Below are positions 45,944-57,209 of a stretch of 64,000 nucleotides of DNA, piece by piece. Each line of letters opens with the position of its first letter. Position 1 is the first letter of the stretch. The stretch is taken from NCBI GenBank assembly GCA_012274445.1, contig JAAROD010000049.1:558001-622000 (forward strand), given 5' to 3'. The position numbers and the translations under genes are program-made. Under the pieces are notes generated by a model. It did not search any database, was not told the origin of the DNA, and saw only the letters and a program-made list of their open reading frames with translations. The DNA is from Sclerotiophoma versabilis. Taxonomy: Eukaryota; Ascomycota; Dothideomycetes; Pleosporales; Didymellaceae.

Positions 45944-46067
45944 TATGCATGGGTCGGCGTTGAATTTCCAGTACTTCAGAGATACCACAAGTTAATGCAT
46001 TGCATTCATCAAACATACTCACATCTTGTCGCATTGATCATAACTTTGGCCTATGTGCAATGTCCAG

Positions 46068-46754
46068 TCACGCAACATTCTTCTCCAGCCACTCTTCCCA
46101 CTGCTTCTCCGTCCAGCTCGAGGAGATATCGTTGTTGACAACCCCATCAAACACGACTGTCGGCGTCACATGGACGCCCTGCAACCGGTTCTGCTTCGTC
46201 TGCAGCTTAACAAAATCTGTAACCCCGTTACCCGCGTTCAGTCCTCCATCCTTGTCCGGCTTATCACTGATCTCCAGCAGACTGTACACCTCCTTCTCAT
46301 TGACACCTACACTCCCCGCAATCTTCGCCAGCCGTTTGTACGTATCGTTCCTTGTCTCATTCACGACGTTTGCATCGAAGAAGTCCTTCTGCTGCTCGAA
46401 CAGCTTCTCGCTGAAGTCATAAAACTTGTCTGGCTGGACTTTGAGCACGGCGTATCCAGCTTCATGTACGAGCGTGGAAGACGGGTGCCAGGGCTGGATC
46501 TGCTGGCGGAAGATGGTGGCAACGCGGTCAGAGTATTTCTCGAGGAGGGTCTTGCGCAGAGGCGAGCTGTAGACGGTTTTGAAGAGCTTGGCACTGAAGG
46601 GACAGACATAGTCAAGGTCTAGGGCAGGTTAGTGTATTGAACCGATGTGTGGAAGTTCAGCTTAGAGCATACAGATCTCGATTGTGTGAATGGCTTTAGG
46701 TTGGATCGAGGCTGAGGCGAGCTTCTGCCCTGCGAATTTGGGTGCGAGAGCCAT
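46068..46754 (-). CDS. DSBA-like thioredoxin-fold protein
   Basis: Two exons join: 46754-46673 and 46618-46068, separated by a 54-bp intron (GTATGC, ACTAAC, CCTAG), giving 210 residues. The start MALAPKFAGQKLASASIQPKAIHTIEIYLDYVCPFSAKLF places a CPFS motif at the position of the CxxC of DSBA proteins, so only the first Cys is kept. The thioredoxin fold closes with the cis-Pro loop GVHVTPTVVFDG. Proteins of this type are common in fungi and resemble 2-hydroxychromene isomerase or DSBA-like oxidoreductases; with one Cys they may work through mixed disulfides with glutathione. No signal peptide is seen, so cytosol is likely. The substrate is unknown. Confidence 0.85.
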
Positions 46755-47153
46755 TGTTAACGTAGTTAAAACTTGAGCAAACAGTACTGGATTCGATGGA
46801 ACGTGAGGAACTTATGTACAGATGAGAAGGGCGGAATGAGGTTGAGAAAGCACGCAAGATCACGCTGGAGGGGTAGCTTCGGAAGCTCTGGAAGCTCAAG
46901 TATGACGTTGACAACCGACAGGGGATGGTAATTAACTTCACTCTGCCCAGCTATTATCGTACAAAAGAGTCATTATTATATGCAAGAGTCTAGATCAACT
47001 CTACTTACAAAGACCCGAGTTGCTCAGCAAGGCCAAGGAGAATCGCCGCAATGCCCGGAGCCCCACATCTCCCCGCACACCCCCGAGCACTTGAGCATAC
47101 AACACCAGATCTTTGTACACTAACGGCTCAGTCCAACTCCAACGTATGTGACG
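46755..47153. promoter_or_regulatory. Divergent promoter region (DSBA-like / zinc-finger gene)
   Basis: This 399-bp spacer lies between divergent starts. At 47146-47151 an ATG is followed at once by TGA, 2 nt before the real ATG at 47154 (see findings). I found no other element. Confidence 0.5.
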
Positions 47154-48317
47154 ATGTCTGACCCTAGCTCAGTGGATGACGACCTTCTTGCTCGCCTGAA
47201 TGCGCTTAAGAAGAGCAGCGTCAGTCTCGACACCACATACAGCTCCTCCATAGCGCAATCCCCAAAGCCTACAGATGATCTTGCTTCCCGATTTGCACGC
47301 CTAGGCTCTGCATCACCTTCTAGCTCACCGCAGCCGTCACGAACAACATCCAGAAACAATGTCATAGCTCCCGGAGCGCCGATCTACTTAGAAGGCGTAG
47401 CCCAGGGCGTAGGAGGTGGGACGCTCGAGTTCGATGAGGAGGATGAGAAGAGTCTGGAAGAACTGCTCGAGGAGCTGAACGGAGCTGTGGGGGAAAGGAA
47501 GGAGTGGGATATGAGCCGAAAAGAGCAGGGCGACGTAGGGAAGCTACTCAAGGATATGAGGACGATACTGCCAGGTTTACAAAACGACCGGGCACAGGGT
47601 GCTAGACAACAGCAAGCTAGCCATGAAGGCAAGAGTGAATCACTCACAAATTGGGAGAACGTGGAGTTTGATGTTGGCAGTGGTTCGGTGGGACCGCAGC
47701 GTGGCGAAGAAGGGGGCGACAACAATCAAAACGAAGACGGTGGAAATAAAAAGCAGACAGAGGAAGAAGAAGCAGACGACGTGATAGCACGCATCATGGC
47801 CGAACTCGAAATCAGCAGGAAATATGATCCTCCATCTCCACCCCCACCATATTCCGATCGCAATCTATCAAATTCAGAGAAGCCGACCGAAGACAACACA
47901 GACGACACATCGTTATCCCTCCCTTCTGCGCCAACAACTCTAAAAGAACCCACAGACTCCTTCGACGAAACCCAAGCCCTCGAAGATGCCTTCACCGCCC
48001 GTCTTGCCGCCCTCGCAAGCCCTAATACCGACTCCCTCGGTCTCCCTTCCGCACCCTCCTTCGCACCCTCAGCAAAGCCGCCCAAAGTCCAGTCCAGCTT
48101 GCAGCAAAAGCTTGATGAGGAAATAGACACTTGGTGCATAATCTGCCAGGACGACGCAACGTTGAAGTGTTTGGGCTGCGATGGCGACCTGTACTGTAGA
48201 AATTGCTGGATGGAAGGCCATACGGGGGAGAGCGCAGGGTTCGAGGAGAGAAGGCATAGAGCAGTTGAGTTCGTCAAGGGCGGGGATAAGAAGAAGAAAC
48301 TGACTGCTGCTGGGTGA
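47154..48317 (+). CDS. ZFYVE19/ANCHR-like zinc-finger protein
   Basis: This single-exon gene encodes 387 residues from ATG 47154 (MSDPSSVDDDLLARLNALKKS); the in-frame codon just upstream is GTG. The N-terminal LLARLNALK helix and the repeated DDLASRFARLG unit are followed by a long acidic, disordered middle with short helices. A C-terminal zinc finger of B-box type covers about 327-375: WCIICQDDATLKCLGCDGDLYCRNCWMEGH, then RHRAVEF. This layout matches fungal relatives of the abscission/NoCut checkpoint regulator ANCHR (ZFYVE19), whose animal member retains Vps4 at the midbody. The role in fungi is inferred from similarity. The Cys/His ligands look complete. Confidence 0.85.
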   Translation: MSDPSSVDDDLLARLNALKKSSVSLDTTYSSSIAQSPKPTDDLASRFARLGSASPSSSPQPSRTTSRNNVIAPGAPIYLEGVAQGVGGGTLEFDEEDEKSLEELLEELNGAVGERKEWDMSRKEQGDVGKLLKDMRTILPGLQNDRAQGARQQQASHEGKSESLTNWENVEFDVGSGSVGPQRGEEGGDNNQNEDGGNKKQTEEEEADDVIARIMAELEISRKYDPPSPPPPYSDRNLSNSEKPTEDNTDDTSLSLPSAPTTLKEPTDSFDETQALEDAFTARLAALASPNTDSLGLPSAPSFAPSAKPPKVQSSLQQKLDEEIDTWCIICQDDATLKCLGCDGDLYCRNCWMEGHTGESAGFEERRHRAVEFVKGGDKKKKLTAAG

Positions 48318-48968
48318 GCGTGAGTGTGGGAGAGCATTGATGAAGATTCTCACCCCAAAGGGGGCTGGGATAAATGTATCAGATGGACAAGAGGTCGAGG
48401 TACCTCCTGCCGCATGCATCAGTGTTATACGGACCTGAGCCACAAGCGACGGACCCAGTTCCCATTAGATAGAGTCCTGAGTTGCGGTTCGCAACGAGTA
48501 GTACTCGGCTATTACACCGTCTCAGATGCCCTCCGAAAGGAGGGGGACTCGAGCCAAGTGAACGCGCGAGTATGGGAGTAGGGAGAATCACCTCGAGAAC
48601 TTCGAGAACCTCTCGATCGGTGATGGGAGTAAGGTGAACAAACCGGCGGAAATCGACAGCGCTGTCCTGTTAACTTCCAAGCAAGTGCTTCAGGTGGTAA
48701 TGCTACCAACACAATTGTACGGTCTCGCAGCAATATACAAAAGCGCCAAGGCTAAAACAAACAATGGTAAAGCACGAACACCATGGTCGTTCCATCTGAA
48801 CATGCATTCAGCGCACTCAAGACTAAGAAAACAACGAGTTTTATTATCTTCGTAAAACCGGTACCAATAAGACCAGCAGTTAGGTATCATGTACAAATTC
48901 CCAACACAACACCAACCCAAACACTCTGCGGTTCATCATCATTAAGCAGGTCAATAACACGTCCATGT
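48318..48968. other. Convergent 3' intergenic region
   Basis: This 651-bp stretch lies between two convergent stops. It includes the short inverted motif CTTCGAGAAC near 48599-48608. I see no gene or RNA. Confidence 0.5.
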
Positions 48969-50184
48969 TTACGCAGAGCTCGTGATGTTAATTCCGAGCG
49001 ACTTCAGTGCCGGACCGGCATCCAAATCCAACTTGATAGTGTTCGCCTTGATCGCCTCCTCATAGTAGGGCAAATGCACACCATTCTTGATGCTGCTGTT
49101 ACCCACGATTTCGAGCGGCAGTATGCCGTTCTTGTAATCGCTGAAAATCATGGAAATGATTGTCGCTTGGTCGACGTGCGCCTGCATCGGCACGGTGTTG
49201 TTGCCCGGCTTGAGGATCAGGTCCGGCAGCAGACTGTACCCGATTGCCTTACCGGCCACGCCCAGGTTCATGGTTACGTTGCCCAGATCGAGCGTCATGA
49301 CGGACGGGTTGGGGATGTGCACTGTGCCCAGCATGTTGGAGCCGTCAGAGAGGATTTCCTTCGCGCCTGAGAGGATCTTGAGGTCACTGATGTTAAGGCC
49401 GGAGAGGTGGTTCAGGCCTGTGAAAGGGAGGTTAGATAGCGAAAGGAGTAGCTGTGGGAATGAACCAAATACCTTTCATGGTAATTTTCTTGTTGTAGTC
49501 GACTTTTGTTGATGGGAGGCCTGAGATGTGGATCGTGGTCTTGCCGTCGAGGTCGATCGTGAGCTCTTCACTGGAAAGGACGGCTTTGGTGTACCTGTGT
49601 CACGTGTAAGACGGGGCTGAATGGGTTGGAGTGGCCGAGGGCTTACGCAGTGAATCTGTCGGAAGATTCAAAAGTTACGTCTTGGTCGACTGTAATGAAT
49701 GTCTCCCCTTCAGACTTCGCTTCAGGAATGTTGATGTATATGAACGGTTCTTGGCCGTCGAGGGATAGACCAGCGCGGAAGGCTTCAATCTTGGGGTGAT
49801 AGCTGCTGTCGCTCGTGATGGTGTTGTCGATCTTCAGATGTACACTGTCCGGGGTTGGGTTTGTAACTTCCATGTTAGTGACCTCGAGTTTAGATGCATT
49901 GATCTCCTTCTGTGCTTTCTTTGGTAGACCAACGAAGATCAGAGGCAGTACAACGACCAGAACGACGATGATAAGGACAAGACAGTCTGCCTGTCGTCAG
50001 CATGTGCATGAGGTACAGCACATCGATTCAACATACCGCACCACCAGAACCTCCTGCAGTGGTTCTTGACCCGTCCGCCAGCACCTGGCTTTGGTCCTGG
50101 AGGATACAGTTTGTTCATGACGCCCCCTTTCCGCGGTGTCGTGTACGCCTCCTCTTCCACTACGGGTCGCTCGGTCTTCTCCAT
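48969..50184 (-). CDS. DUF3712 (LEA2-like) single-pass membrane protein
   Basis: Four exons join in phase on the minus strand: 50184-50037, 49986-49647, 49594-49473 and 49417-48969, giving 352 residues. The N-terminus (about 50 residues, including MNKLYPPGPKPGAGGRVKNHCRRFWW) faces the cytosol. It is followed by one strong membrane helix (CLVLIIVVLVVVLPLIFVGL) and a large lumenal or extracellular domain. That domain holds the beta-rich repeats of fungal DUF3712 proteins (LEVTNPTPDSVHLKIDNTI, ILSGAKEILSDGSNMLGTVHIPNPS), related in fold to LEA2 domains. Such proteins are mostly uncharacterised, and a cell-surface or vacuolar location is plausible. Several NxT/NxS sites lie in the outer domain. 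The family is recognised; the function is not known. Confidence 0.85.
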
Positions 50185-51623
50185 GGTGTTAAGGCGCTGT
50201 GCTTCCTGCCAGCAAACGTGTGAAGCAAGTGCTCGTAACGAAGTCTCAATAAAAGATCGTTACACAAGGGGCGAGCAGTCCACACTGAAATACAAACTAC
50301 CCCAGAGCCGAGAAGCAGGTGGAGACTTGCGGGGAAAGGACCCTTATGAGATTCACGAGTTGAAGATCGAAGCACATGAATGTCTCAACGAAGATCCTCA
50401 CGGACCAGATCGTAAACAGATGCAGTGCCGAAGGCAGGAACGAACGTCGACAGAGGCGCGGTCACTGACAGGGTGCGCGCAACGAATGGCAATCAGCCTC
50501 CAGAGCTGGATATGGCGAAGCTCCGAGATGATTGCCACCATCTCTTTGCGAATGGTACGAAGCCGAGGCACGAGCGTTGTTTGATTGAAAGGATCGACTG
50601 ACACATGTTTCTTGCTGCCACCGAAACCATGGCGATATTGTGTAACGGATGGTATCACGAAATGCTGAGTGGCTCAATGCTCGGAGGCTAAGGTGCTAAG
50701 CCAGCTCTTCGAGTGTTTTACGGTGCGACCTGATCGGGACGCCCCAGATGTCCATGATCATTGGCAGCAGGAAGTGTGGTCCACTAGGTGATTGAGCGCA
50801 GAGCCCCTGCAACGGTCCCCGGAACTGGCGAAAAGAGTAAACGAAGGCGTTCAGAAGCTCCCGCCGTCGCGGAAGGATCCTTGTCGACGACCAATCCGAC
50901 GCATTGCTGACCGGCATCTTGTCTCTTTTAAGCCAAAACGCCTTTCTCTTGCATAAGAGGTTGCCAAAGGGGCATGTGAGCTAGTACTCAAGGATGGCGA
51001 TGCAGCGAGGGGAACAGGCCCGCGGCTCAAAATTTTCACATGAAGGAGCGCCAAATGTTGGTTTGGAGGGCCTCACCGTCTAGACAAGCTGCCAGAAACC
51101 GGATCACACAGCCCGGCTTGAGTATCACGAAGCCAGCGCAAGAAATGTGGGGATATTAATGGACCGGCATATTCGGAGGGCTTTATGTAGGGAATATAGT
51201 ATTGACTGACATAAGCACAATGGAATGCGAAGCTCCGGCGCACGTCGCGTGAGCAGTGTTCCATCGTATTCGCTGGGCTAAGGCCGTATGGGCCCAATGT
51301 CCTGGTGAGAGCAAGTATAGCATGTCCGAGGTCTCGATGCTTCTGCATCCTTCATAGACTAAGAATCGGCTACTAGAAACCGTGTTCAGTATAGTGATCG
51401 TGCCGCGATGGCACTAGAATGCCAAGAGTAGTTCAAATCTCTGATAGTCATCAATTGTACAATACTCGATGAAGCTGCGGGCGAGAGATGTCGTCAAGAC
51501 ACGAGTCTGGGGAAGCAGCGATCGCTGTCAGGATCGCGGGGAGCCAAGCATGTGGGCCGCAGGAAAGACTTCTTGGGAGTTGCGACTCGTGACTGCACAA
51601 CACCCCACAGCCAAGTCAACAAG
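50185..51623. other. Divergent intergenic region (DUF3712 / G-patch)
   Basis: This 1.4-kb region lies between divergent starts. The ORFs in it are short, on both strands, and carry no domain. I see no RNA gene, repeat or transposon end. Confidence 0.45.
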
Positions 51624-52603
51624 ATGTCGCAAACAAGCGAAGATGATGACTACATGAACATGGTGTTTGAGGACGCGCCAAAAGGTCCAAAATATGAGAC
51701 CTCACTGCAGCGCGCCGCGCGCAAGCGCAAAGAGGTACGCACGTATTCAGAGGATCTTTGGCGCGTAAGCTCACATATGTGCAGGGTGAAGCAAGAGCAC
51801 GACAGAAGACCAAGGCGGAAAAGGAAGCAGACGCTGAGGCAGCGCGAGAAGAGGCGCTCGCGACCGCACTGCCAGAAACCAACAAGGGATTCAAAATGAT
51901 GGCTAAATTCGGCTTCAAGCAGGGCGACACACTCGGCAAATCCGCGGACGCGCGCAAAGTACCGATCGCAGTCGACGTGAAAGCGGACAAGGGAGGCATT
52001 GGGCTCGAGTCAGAGAAGAAGCGCAAATTCAGAGAGCAATGGGAAGAGGCAGAGCGATTAGCCAAGCGCTCAAAAGAAGAAGAGGGTGACTATCTCGAGA
52101 TGCGGCGACAGGAGCAGAAAGAGAAGAAGGCTGAGAGAGATCTCGACAGTGCACAGCGCACAGCTGAGCGACTCTCCGAGGAGGAAACCGAGAACAAAGA
52201 TACACCAGAGCCTGGCAACAAGCCTCTGAAGGACATCAACGTGCTCTGGCGCAGCCGCGCTAGAAGGAGAGTTGAGATACAGCAGGACAAGCAGCAACGG
52301 CGTGAGCTGAACAATACTCTTGCTTCACGGCTGCCCACATTAGCGGACGAAGGTGACGCAGATGACGATACGAAGGTCGCACTGGGCCAGGACCTGAATC
52401 CGTTCTATACTACGCTCGAGAACGACCTCGAAGCAGAGGACCCCGAGCTGGCTGAGTTTGAGGCATTGCCAGTAAATGAGCGACTTCAGAAGGTGCTGCT
52501 CTTTTTGCGCGAAAAGTTCCACTACTGCCTCTATTGTGGGTACCAGTATCCTGATGCGGATCTGGAAGGCTGCCCAGGAGTAACTGAGGAGGACCACGAT
52601 TGA
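51624..52603 (+). CDS. G-patch protein, GPATCH11 type
   Basis: Two exons join in phase 0: 51624-51734 and 51785-52603 (50-bp intron GTACGC...GTGCAG), giving 309 residues. After the MSQTSEDDDYMNMVFED opening come a basic helix and the G-patch (GFKMMAKFGFKQGDTLGKSADARKVPIAVDVKADKGGIG, about 60-100). A long charged helix follows, then the C-terminal DUF4187 block with FHYCLYCGYQYPDADLEGCPGVTEEDHD. This order is that of GPATCH11 proteins. G-patch proteins activate DEAH helicases such as Prp43/DHX15 in splicing and ribosome biogenesis; the specific partner here is inferred. The CxxC in the C-terminal motif probably binds metal. Confidence 0.9.
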
Positions 52604-53049
52604 CCTCGTGCAAATGCCCCCGGAAAGTTTTCGCGTTGTCGCTGAGGCCAAGTCATATAGACGATCAACCAGTAAGTGTCCCTGGGCACCACTGATCAAG
52701 AACACCCGTTGCTCAACAGGAGCTTTACTGAGATGGTACTCTACTCATCGAAGGTAACGCTGCTCCAAAGGACGGTGCCTCATACCAAGTGTGCACGTAG
52801 TTGAGGGCCTCATGCCTTATAGAATTCGTAGATACCCAATAGAATTATAGAAGATCTTGTGCGATCACAGCTTCCAATGAATGCTCCACAGCGCAAACCT
52901 CAGCATCGGCCACATCTTGTCTAAAATGAAAGAAAGTTGCGATAATTCACGTGTTCCCGTGCCTACGCGCTTAGCGCCCTGTCTCGGGCACCTTGACAAA
53001 TCATCTGCAACAACACCCAGCGAGTTCACAAACATCAGAAGAAACAACA
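52604..53049. promoter_or_regulatory. Intergenic region upstream of ORC3
   Basis: This 446-bp region carries the G-patch gene 3' end and the ORC3 promoter. CACGTG lies at 52948-52953, about 97 bp before the ORC3 start. I see no gene. Confidence 0.45.
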
Positions 53050-55248
53050 ATGGATCTGGAACATCAGCGGTGCTACATATACCAACCGCCTGAGATTGAA
53101 GAGAGGGCTCCCAAGCGTCAACGCATCGAGCGATCCAGATTTCAACCACAGCTGAAAGAACGACTACGAATCTACCGCGAACTGTGGGCTGAACAAGAGC
53201 AACGCATTCAAGTATTAGTGATCTACATCCAACCATTATACTTGGCTGATGACGGCAGACCACTCTCGAAGAAGCAGACAGCGCAACACAAGGAAGCATT
53301 GTCGATTTTGTCTCGGCATCGGAATCATCATCAGATGAGCCAAAGTTCTCGATACCTACAGGTCTGGTTATTGCAGGACCAAGCATCGCATCTCATGGAC
53401 CCTACTTTGAGCGATTGGGGCGCAAGATCAGATCTGATACAGACAGCGCCTACATTCTCCTGAATTCTAGCGAATGCCCCAACCTGAAAACATTACTTAA
53501 GACCTTAATTAAGAAGGCGACATCACGCCTTGAGGATGAAGATGAGGATGACTTGGATCAAACTAGTAGACCATCGAGACACGGACCCAAGCTGCTAAAC
53601 TATGACCTTGGGCATATCCAGGAATGGCAAAAGAAGAATCGAGTATCGAGCATTGTTATTACTATACAAGACAGCGAAGCGTTCGATGCTGGGCTGCTGA
53701 TCGATTTGATAGAACTGCTTCAGTAAGTCAGAAAGAAGTTCCAAGCAACAAAGCTAACCCGTACAGCTCGTGGCTCGATCGCATCCCATTCGTTCTCCTG
53801 TTTGGCATCGCTACATCGGCAGATAGCTTCGAAGACCGCTTATCTGGACGATCCTTGCGATACCTTGAAGGCGAGAGGTTCGATGTCACGCAATCTGACG
53901 ATATAATCGAGAAGCTATTCAGCGCAACTGTTGCCAGCCTTGGCAACCGTCTCTTCATCGGTCCACAGCTGTGCCGCCGAATGCTGGACCGGCAAAAAGA
54001 CTACGTGCAGAACGTGCAAGACTTCTGTGACGGTCTCAGATATGCGTATATGTCACACTTCTACGCCAGTGTCCCGAGTATCTTCCTGGACGCTGGTATG
54101 GGCTTCGAGGGTTCACATTCGGACGCTCTTGAAGCAGTGCGCAATTTGCCGTCGTTTCGTCGGCACATCGAAACCAGACTTGAACAAGGTCCTCTTGCTC
54201 GACAGATTGTTCGCAGCCTGCTCGATTCGGACCAGGAACTCTTCGAAGCCGTCAAATACGGCAGCACATTAGCTCAAGCCGAGTTATCCGCCATGAGCCA
54301 TGCCGCACAGGTACTCTATAGTATCCGGGAAGCTCTGCAGATGACACCCAAAGTCAAAGCCTCTACCATTTGGATACGAGCAGCATCTGCAGACTTGCTA
54401 GATTCGCCTCTTCTCCGCGAAACAATGCTCAGTCTCAAGAAAACGCCTTCGGACAAATTTGCCAGCTTTTTGTCGATATTGGGCGGGTTGTCGGATAAAA
54501 GAGAGATGCCATACGAAAGAGGACCTAAGCAAGCTGTAGGGACCCTGGATGTGAGCGGTATACAAAAAGAGTTCGACAGCATCCTCCAACAGCAAGATAC
54601 CCCTCGGCCCCTTCGTACAGAGCACGATGTCCAAAACGCCAGCGTCCGTGCCACAGTCGTTGCACAGAAAGTGCTGCTTGAAAAGCACAAAGCGACACTC
54701 TCAAAGCAAGATCAGGCATACTCTGATTTGGTTACACGCGTTCACAGCCAACTGACCTCGTTCTTCGAGATATCCCTCGTTGAGCCGCAGACACTGCTCT
54801 TCGTCGAGGTCTTCACATATGACCTCAAGTCACCGCATCTTGAAGTCTTCCAGCCCAAGCCACGGTTCTCTGTGGAACGTGCCATGGCATCTCCCCACGA
54901 CTATTTGGGCTGCGATTGCTGTGGTAAAGTCGATGGCAAAGAAGCCGCACTCGGTGCTACGCAGCCGGCAACCGCGATTGTGTACCAGATGTACCTCGAG
55001 TCGGGCGCTCTGATTAACGTGACTGATTTGTGGTCAGCATTCAAAGCAATTGCCGGAGACGATGACGATGACAACGACGACGAGTCTAAGACGATGTGAG
55101 TGTCTAATCTGAACGGTCATGAAGATAGACTAACATCTGTAGGGCACTGTTTCAGCGAGCTCTTGCTGAGCTCAGGTATCTTGGTCTCCTCAGGCCGACC
55201 AAGAAGAAGACCGACCACGTTGCCAAGGTTATGTGGAAGGGTCTATGA
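53050..55248 (+). CDS. orc3: Origin recognition complex subunit 3
   Basis: Four exons join in phase: 53050-53211, 53259-53722, 53767-55095 and 55143-55248, giving 686 residues. After an N-terminal nuclear-type basic stretch (RAPKRQRIERSRFQP) comes the ORC3 N-terminal ATPase-like domain (GLVIAGPSIASHGPYFERL; VSSIVITIQDSEAFDAGLLIDLIELLHSW; IPFVLLFGIATSADSF). It lacks a real Walker A, as is normal for ORC3. The C-terminal part ends in the winged-helix block (ALFQRALAELRYLGLLRPTKKKTDHVAKVMWKG). ORC3 pairs with ORC2 in the six-subunit complex that marks replication origins and loads MCM. The last short exon restores the family-typical C-terminus. Confidence 0.93.
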
Positions 55249-55316
55249 GATCTTATAAATGGACACTTAATGATACAACGCCAGAGCTGCTAGCTAGCCT
55301 TTGACTTCAAATGCGC

Positions 55317-56171
55317 TTATGAGGGCTGGAAAGGTACCTTGTCACCTTCACTCGTCTTCGCACTTGCTTCTGCTTTCTTTGCGCTCTTTTCCTTCTCCTC
55401 TGCCACATCATCCCTCGCCTCTTCCTCCAACTTATCACTCGTTGTTTCGTCTGAATTCGGAGACTTCGAAGGTTTCTCGCCAGTCTTTGCAGGAGCTGTA
55501 TCGCACACTGTCCCGCAATTCCCACACGTCCTCGCCTTGGTATCCGCCTTGAACGCATTTACAGCATCCTTGATCTGTGTCCCCAGATCCGTGCAATGAA
55601 ACGCAGCCTCGTGTACCTTCTCTCCACAGCTCTGGCAATACCACCTCAAGCGATCTAGACTCTCCTCCGGTCTGTGCTGCTCTAACACTATGCCAACCGT
55701 ATCCTTGAACCTGACAGGATTATGCGGCGTATTCGGCGGCAGCAGAAACATGTCGCCCTCATGAATGTGGATGTCGCGAAACTTGTTGTCGTCGACAATC
55801 TTGAGCAGCATAGAGCCTTTGTGTTGGTAGAACCATTCGGCGGTCTCGTTGATGTGGTAGTCAGTGCGCTCGTTGGGGCCGCCGACGATCATGACGGTTA
55901 CATTGTCGTTGTAGACGCAGTAGTTGTTGATTGGGGGCTTGAGCATGTGCGAGTTCTCGGATACCCTGTACTTGTTAGCATTGTCTGGCAGGTGCGAGAC
56001 AGGTTAGTACCATTTTGGCACATTCAGTGGCGGCGCGAGAAGGCGCGCTGGTGCTGTGCGGGAAAAATGACGCCGTGGAATGATAGCTTCGGAGGTCCGC
56101 AGGAGCGGGCATGGGGTGGAGCTCCGAAAGCACCGCGCCGAAAGACGAAGTGATCGTATAGCTGAGGCCAT
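55317..56171 (-). CDS. bna1: 3-hydroxyanthranilate 3,4-dioxygenase with a mitochondrial-type presequence
   Basis: Two exons join in phase on the minus strand: 56171-56011 and 55965-55317, around a 45-bp intron (GTACTA, GCTAAC, ACAG), giving 269 residues. The core APPLNVPKWVSENSHMLKPPINNYCVYNDN is a textbook 3-HAO start, and the intron splits the Trp codon of PKW. Metal ligands are the His and Glu of TDYHINETAEWFYQH and the His of TPHNPVRF. A rubredoxin-like site (CQSCGEKV, CGNCGTVC) follows. The enzyme opens 3-hydroxyanthranilate on the kynurenine route to NAD. Exon 1 has no ATG closer to the core than 56171, which adds MASAIRSLRLSARCFRSSTP and RRHFSRTA, a classic presequence (see findings). 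The last ~55 residues are a charged tail. Confidence 0.9.
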
Positions 56172-56444
56172 GATAGTGTTTAAATTAGCATTTCAATATA
56201 TAATGCAGGTACTGCAGGAGCTGTCGTGTCGTGTGGCGCGGTTATGGAATTGCAAGCAGACCGCAAATGTCATCAATAGCTGCTGGACCCTTGTGGCGCC
56301 CACGAAACATGCTCACGCGGGGTCGTCCCGACTCGGCCGTGCAGGGATGGTGCGACGCGTGCGATACGTACTGCTCCCCTTCGCAGCCGCCCAGGACACC
56401 TCAACACCTCTCTCACAGACGCAGGCAGACAGCATAACAGGAAG
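56172..56444. promoter_or_regulatory. Short divergent promoter (3-HAO / copper transporter)
   Basis: These 273 bp separate the divergent starts of the dioxygenase and the Ctr gene. I looked for the Mac1/Cuf1-type copper element (TTTGCTC) and did not find an exact copy. Confidence 0.4.
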
Positions 56445-57209
56445 ATGGATCACTCGCACATGGATCACAGCCACATGGGTCACGACATGCCCGACATGCC
56501 CGGCATGGATCACGGCCACAAGTGCAACATGAACGTACGCTGCGTAGAGCTTCAGACCGCAAGGCGTCAGGGCTGACCCCAATGCAGATGCTGTTCACCT
56601 GGGACACGACCGACCTCTGCATCGTCTTCCGCAGCTGGCACATCAGCGGCACATTCTCGTTGATTGTCGCGCTTGTTGGCATCATCCTGCTCACCGCCGG
56701 CTACGAGGCTGTGCGCGAAGCGTCGAGGCGGTACGAGGCTTATTCAAACAAAGCGCTTGAGGGAAGACGGGGCGGTGATGACCTGAGAGGTGAGTCCGTC
56801 GATCCTTTCGTATAGCTGGGCGCTGCACAGCGCATGGGGATGCTGGGAGGCTTTCCTTGCTCCGTCTACCATTCGTTGGAACGACAGCTGAGTCCAGCGT
56901 GCGATAAGATGTGCCCACGGCCGATGAATCGAGCTCATTGCTTCACTCAGGGAGAAACGCGGGAAGCAATGCGGAGCAGCAGGCGAAGCTCGTAAAGGCG
57001 GTGTTGTATGCTGTGCAGGTCTTCTACTCGTTCTTCATCATGTAAGTGCTTCCCGGAACTCTGACATACCCAAGTCCAGAGTTGATGACTGTAGGTTGCT
57101 TTTCATGACATACAATGGCTGGATCATGCTTGCTGTTGCTGTTGGAGCGTTCGTCGGCTACTTGCTCTTTGCCAACTCGAGCCCTGCGAAGTCGGCTGCT
57201 TGCCACTAG
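56445..57209 (+). CDS. Ctr-family copper transporter
   Basis: Four exons join in phase: 56445-56534, 56588-56789, 56951-57041 and 57095-57209, giving 165 residues. The N-terminus is Met/His-rich (MDHSHMDHSHMGHDMPDMPGMDHGHKC), the external copper-binding region. TM1 follows MLFTWDTTDLCIVFRSWHI, TM2 carries the MxxxM pore motif (MLLFMTYNGW), and TM3 carries GxxxG (GAFVG). It ends with Cys-His (AACH), as in many Ctr proteins, for hand-off to chaperones. As a homotrimer it imports Cu(I) at the plasma membrane or vacuole. The second intron is long (161 bp). The short protein and early FTWDT motif fit the fungal Ctr2/Ctr3-like branch; the precise paralogue is unsettled. Confidence 0.92.

Noticed and set aside
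51431..51445. tRNA B-box-like AGTTCAAATCTC
   Set aside because: No A box, acceptor stem or cloverleaf could be formed around it by eye.
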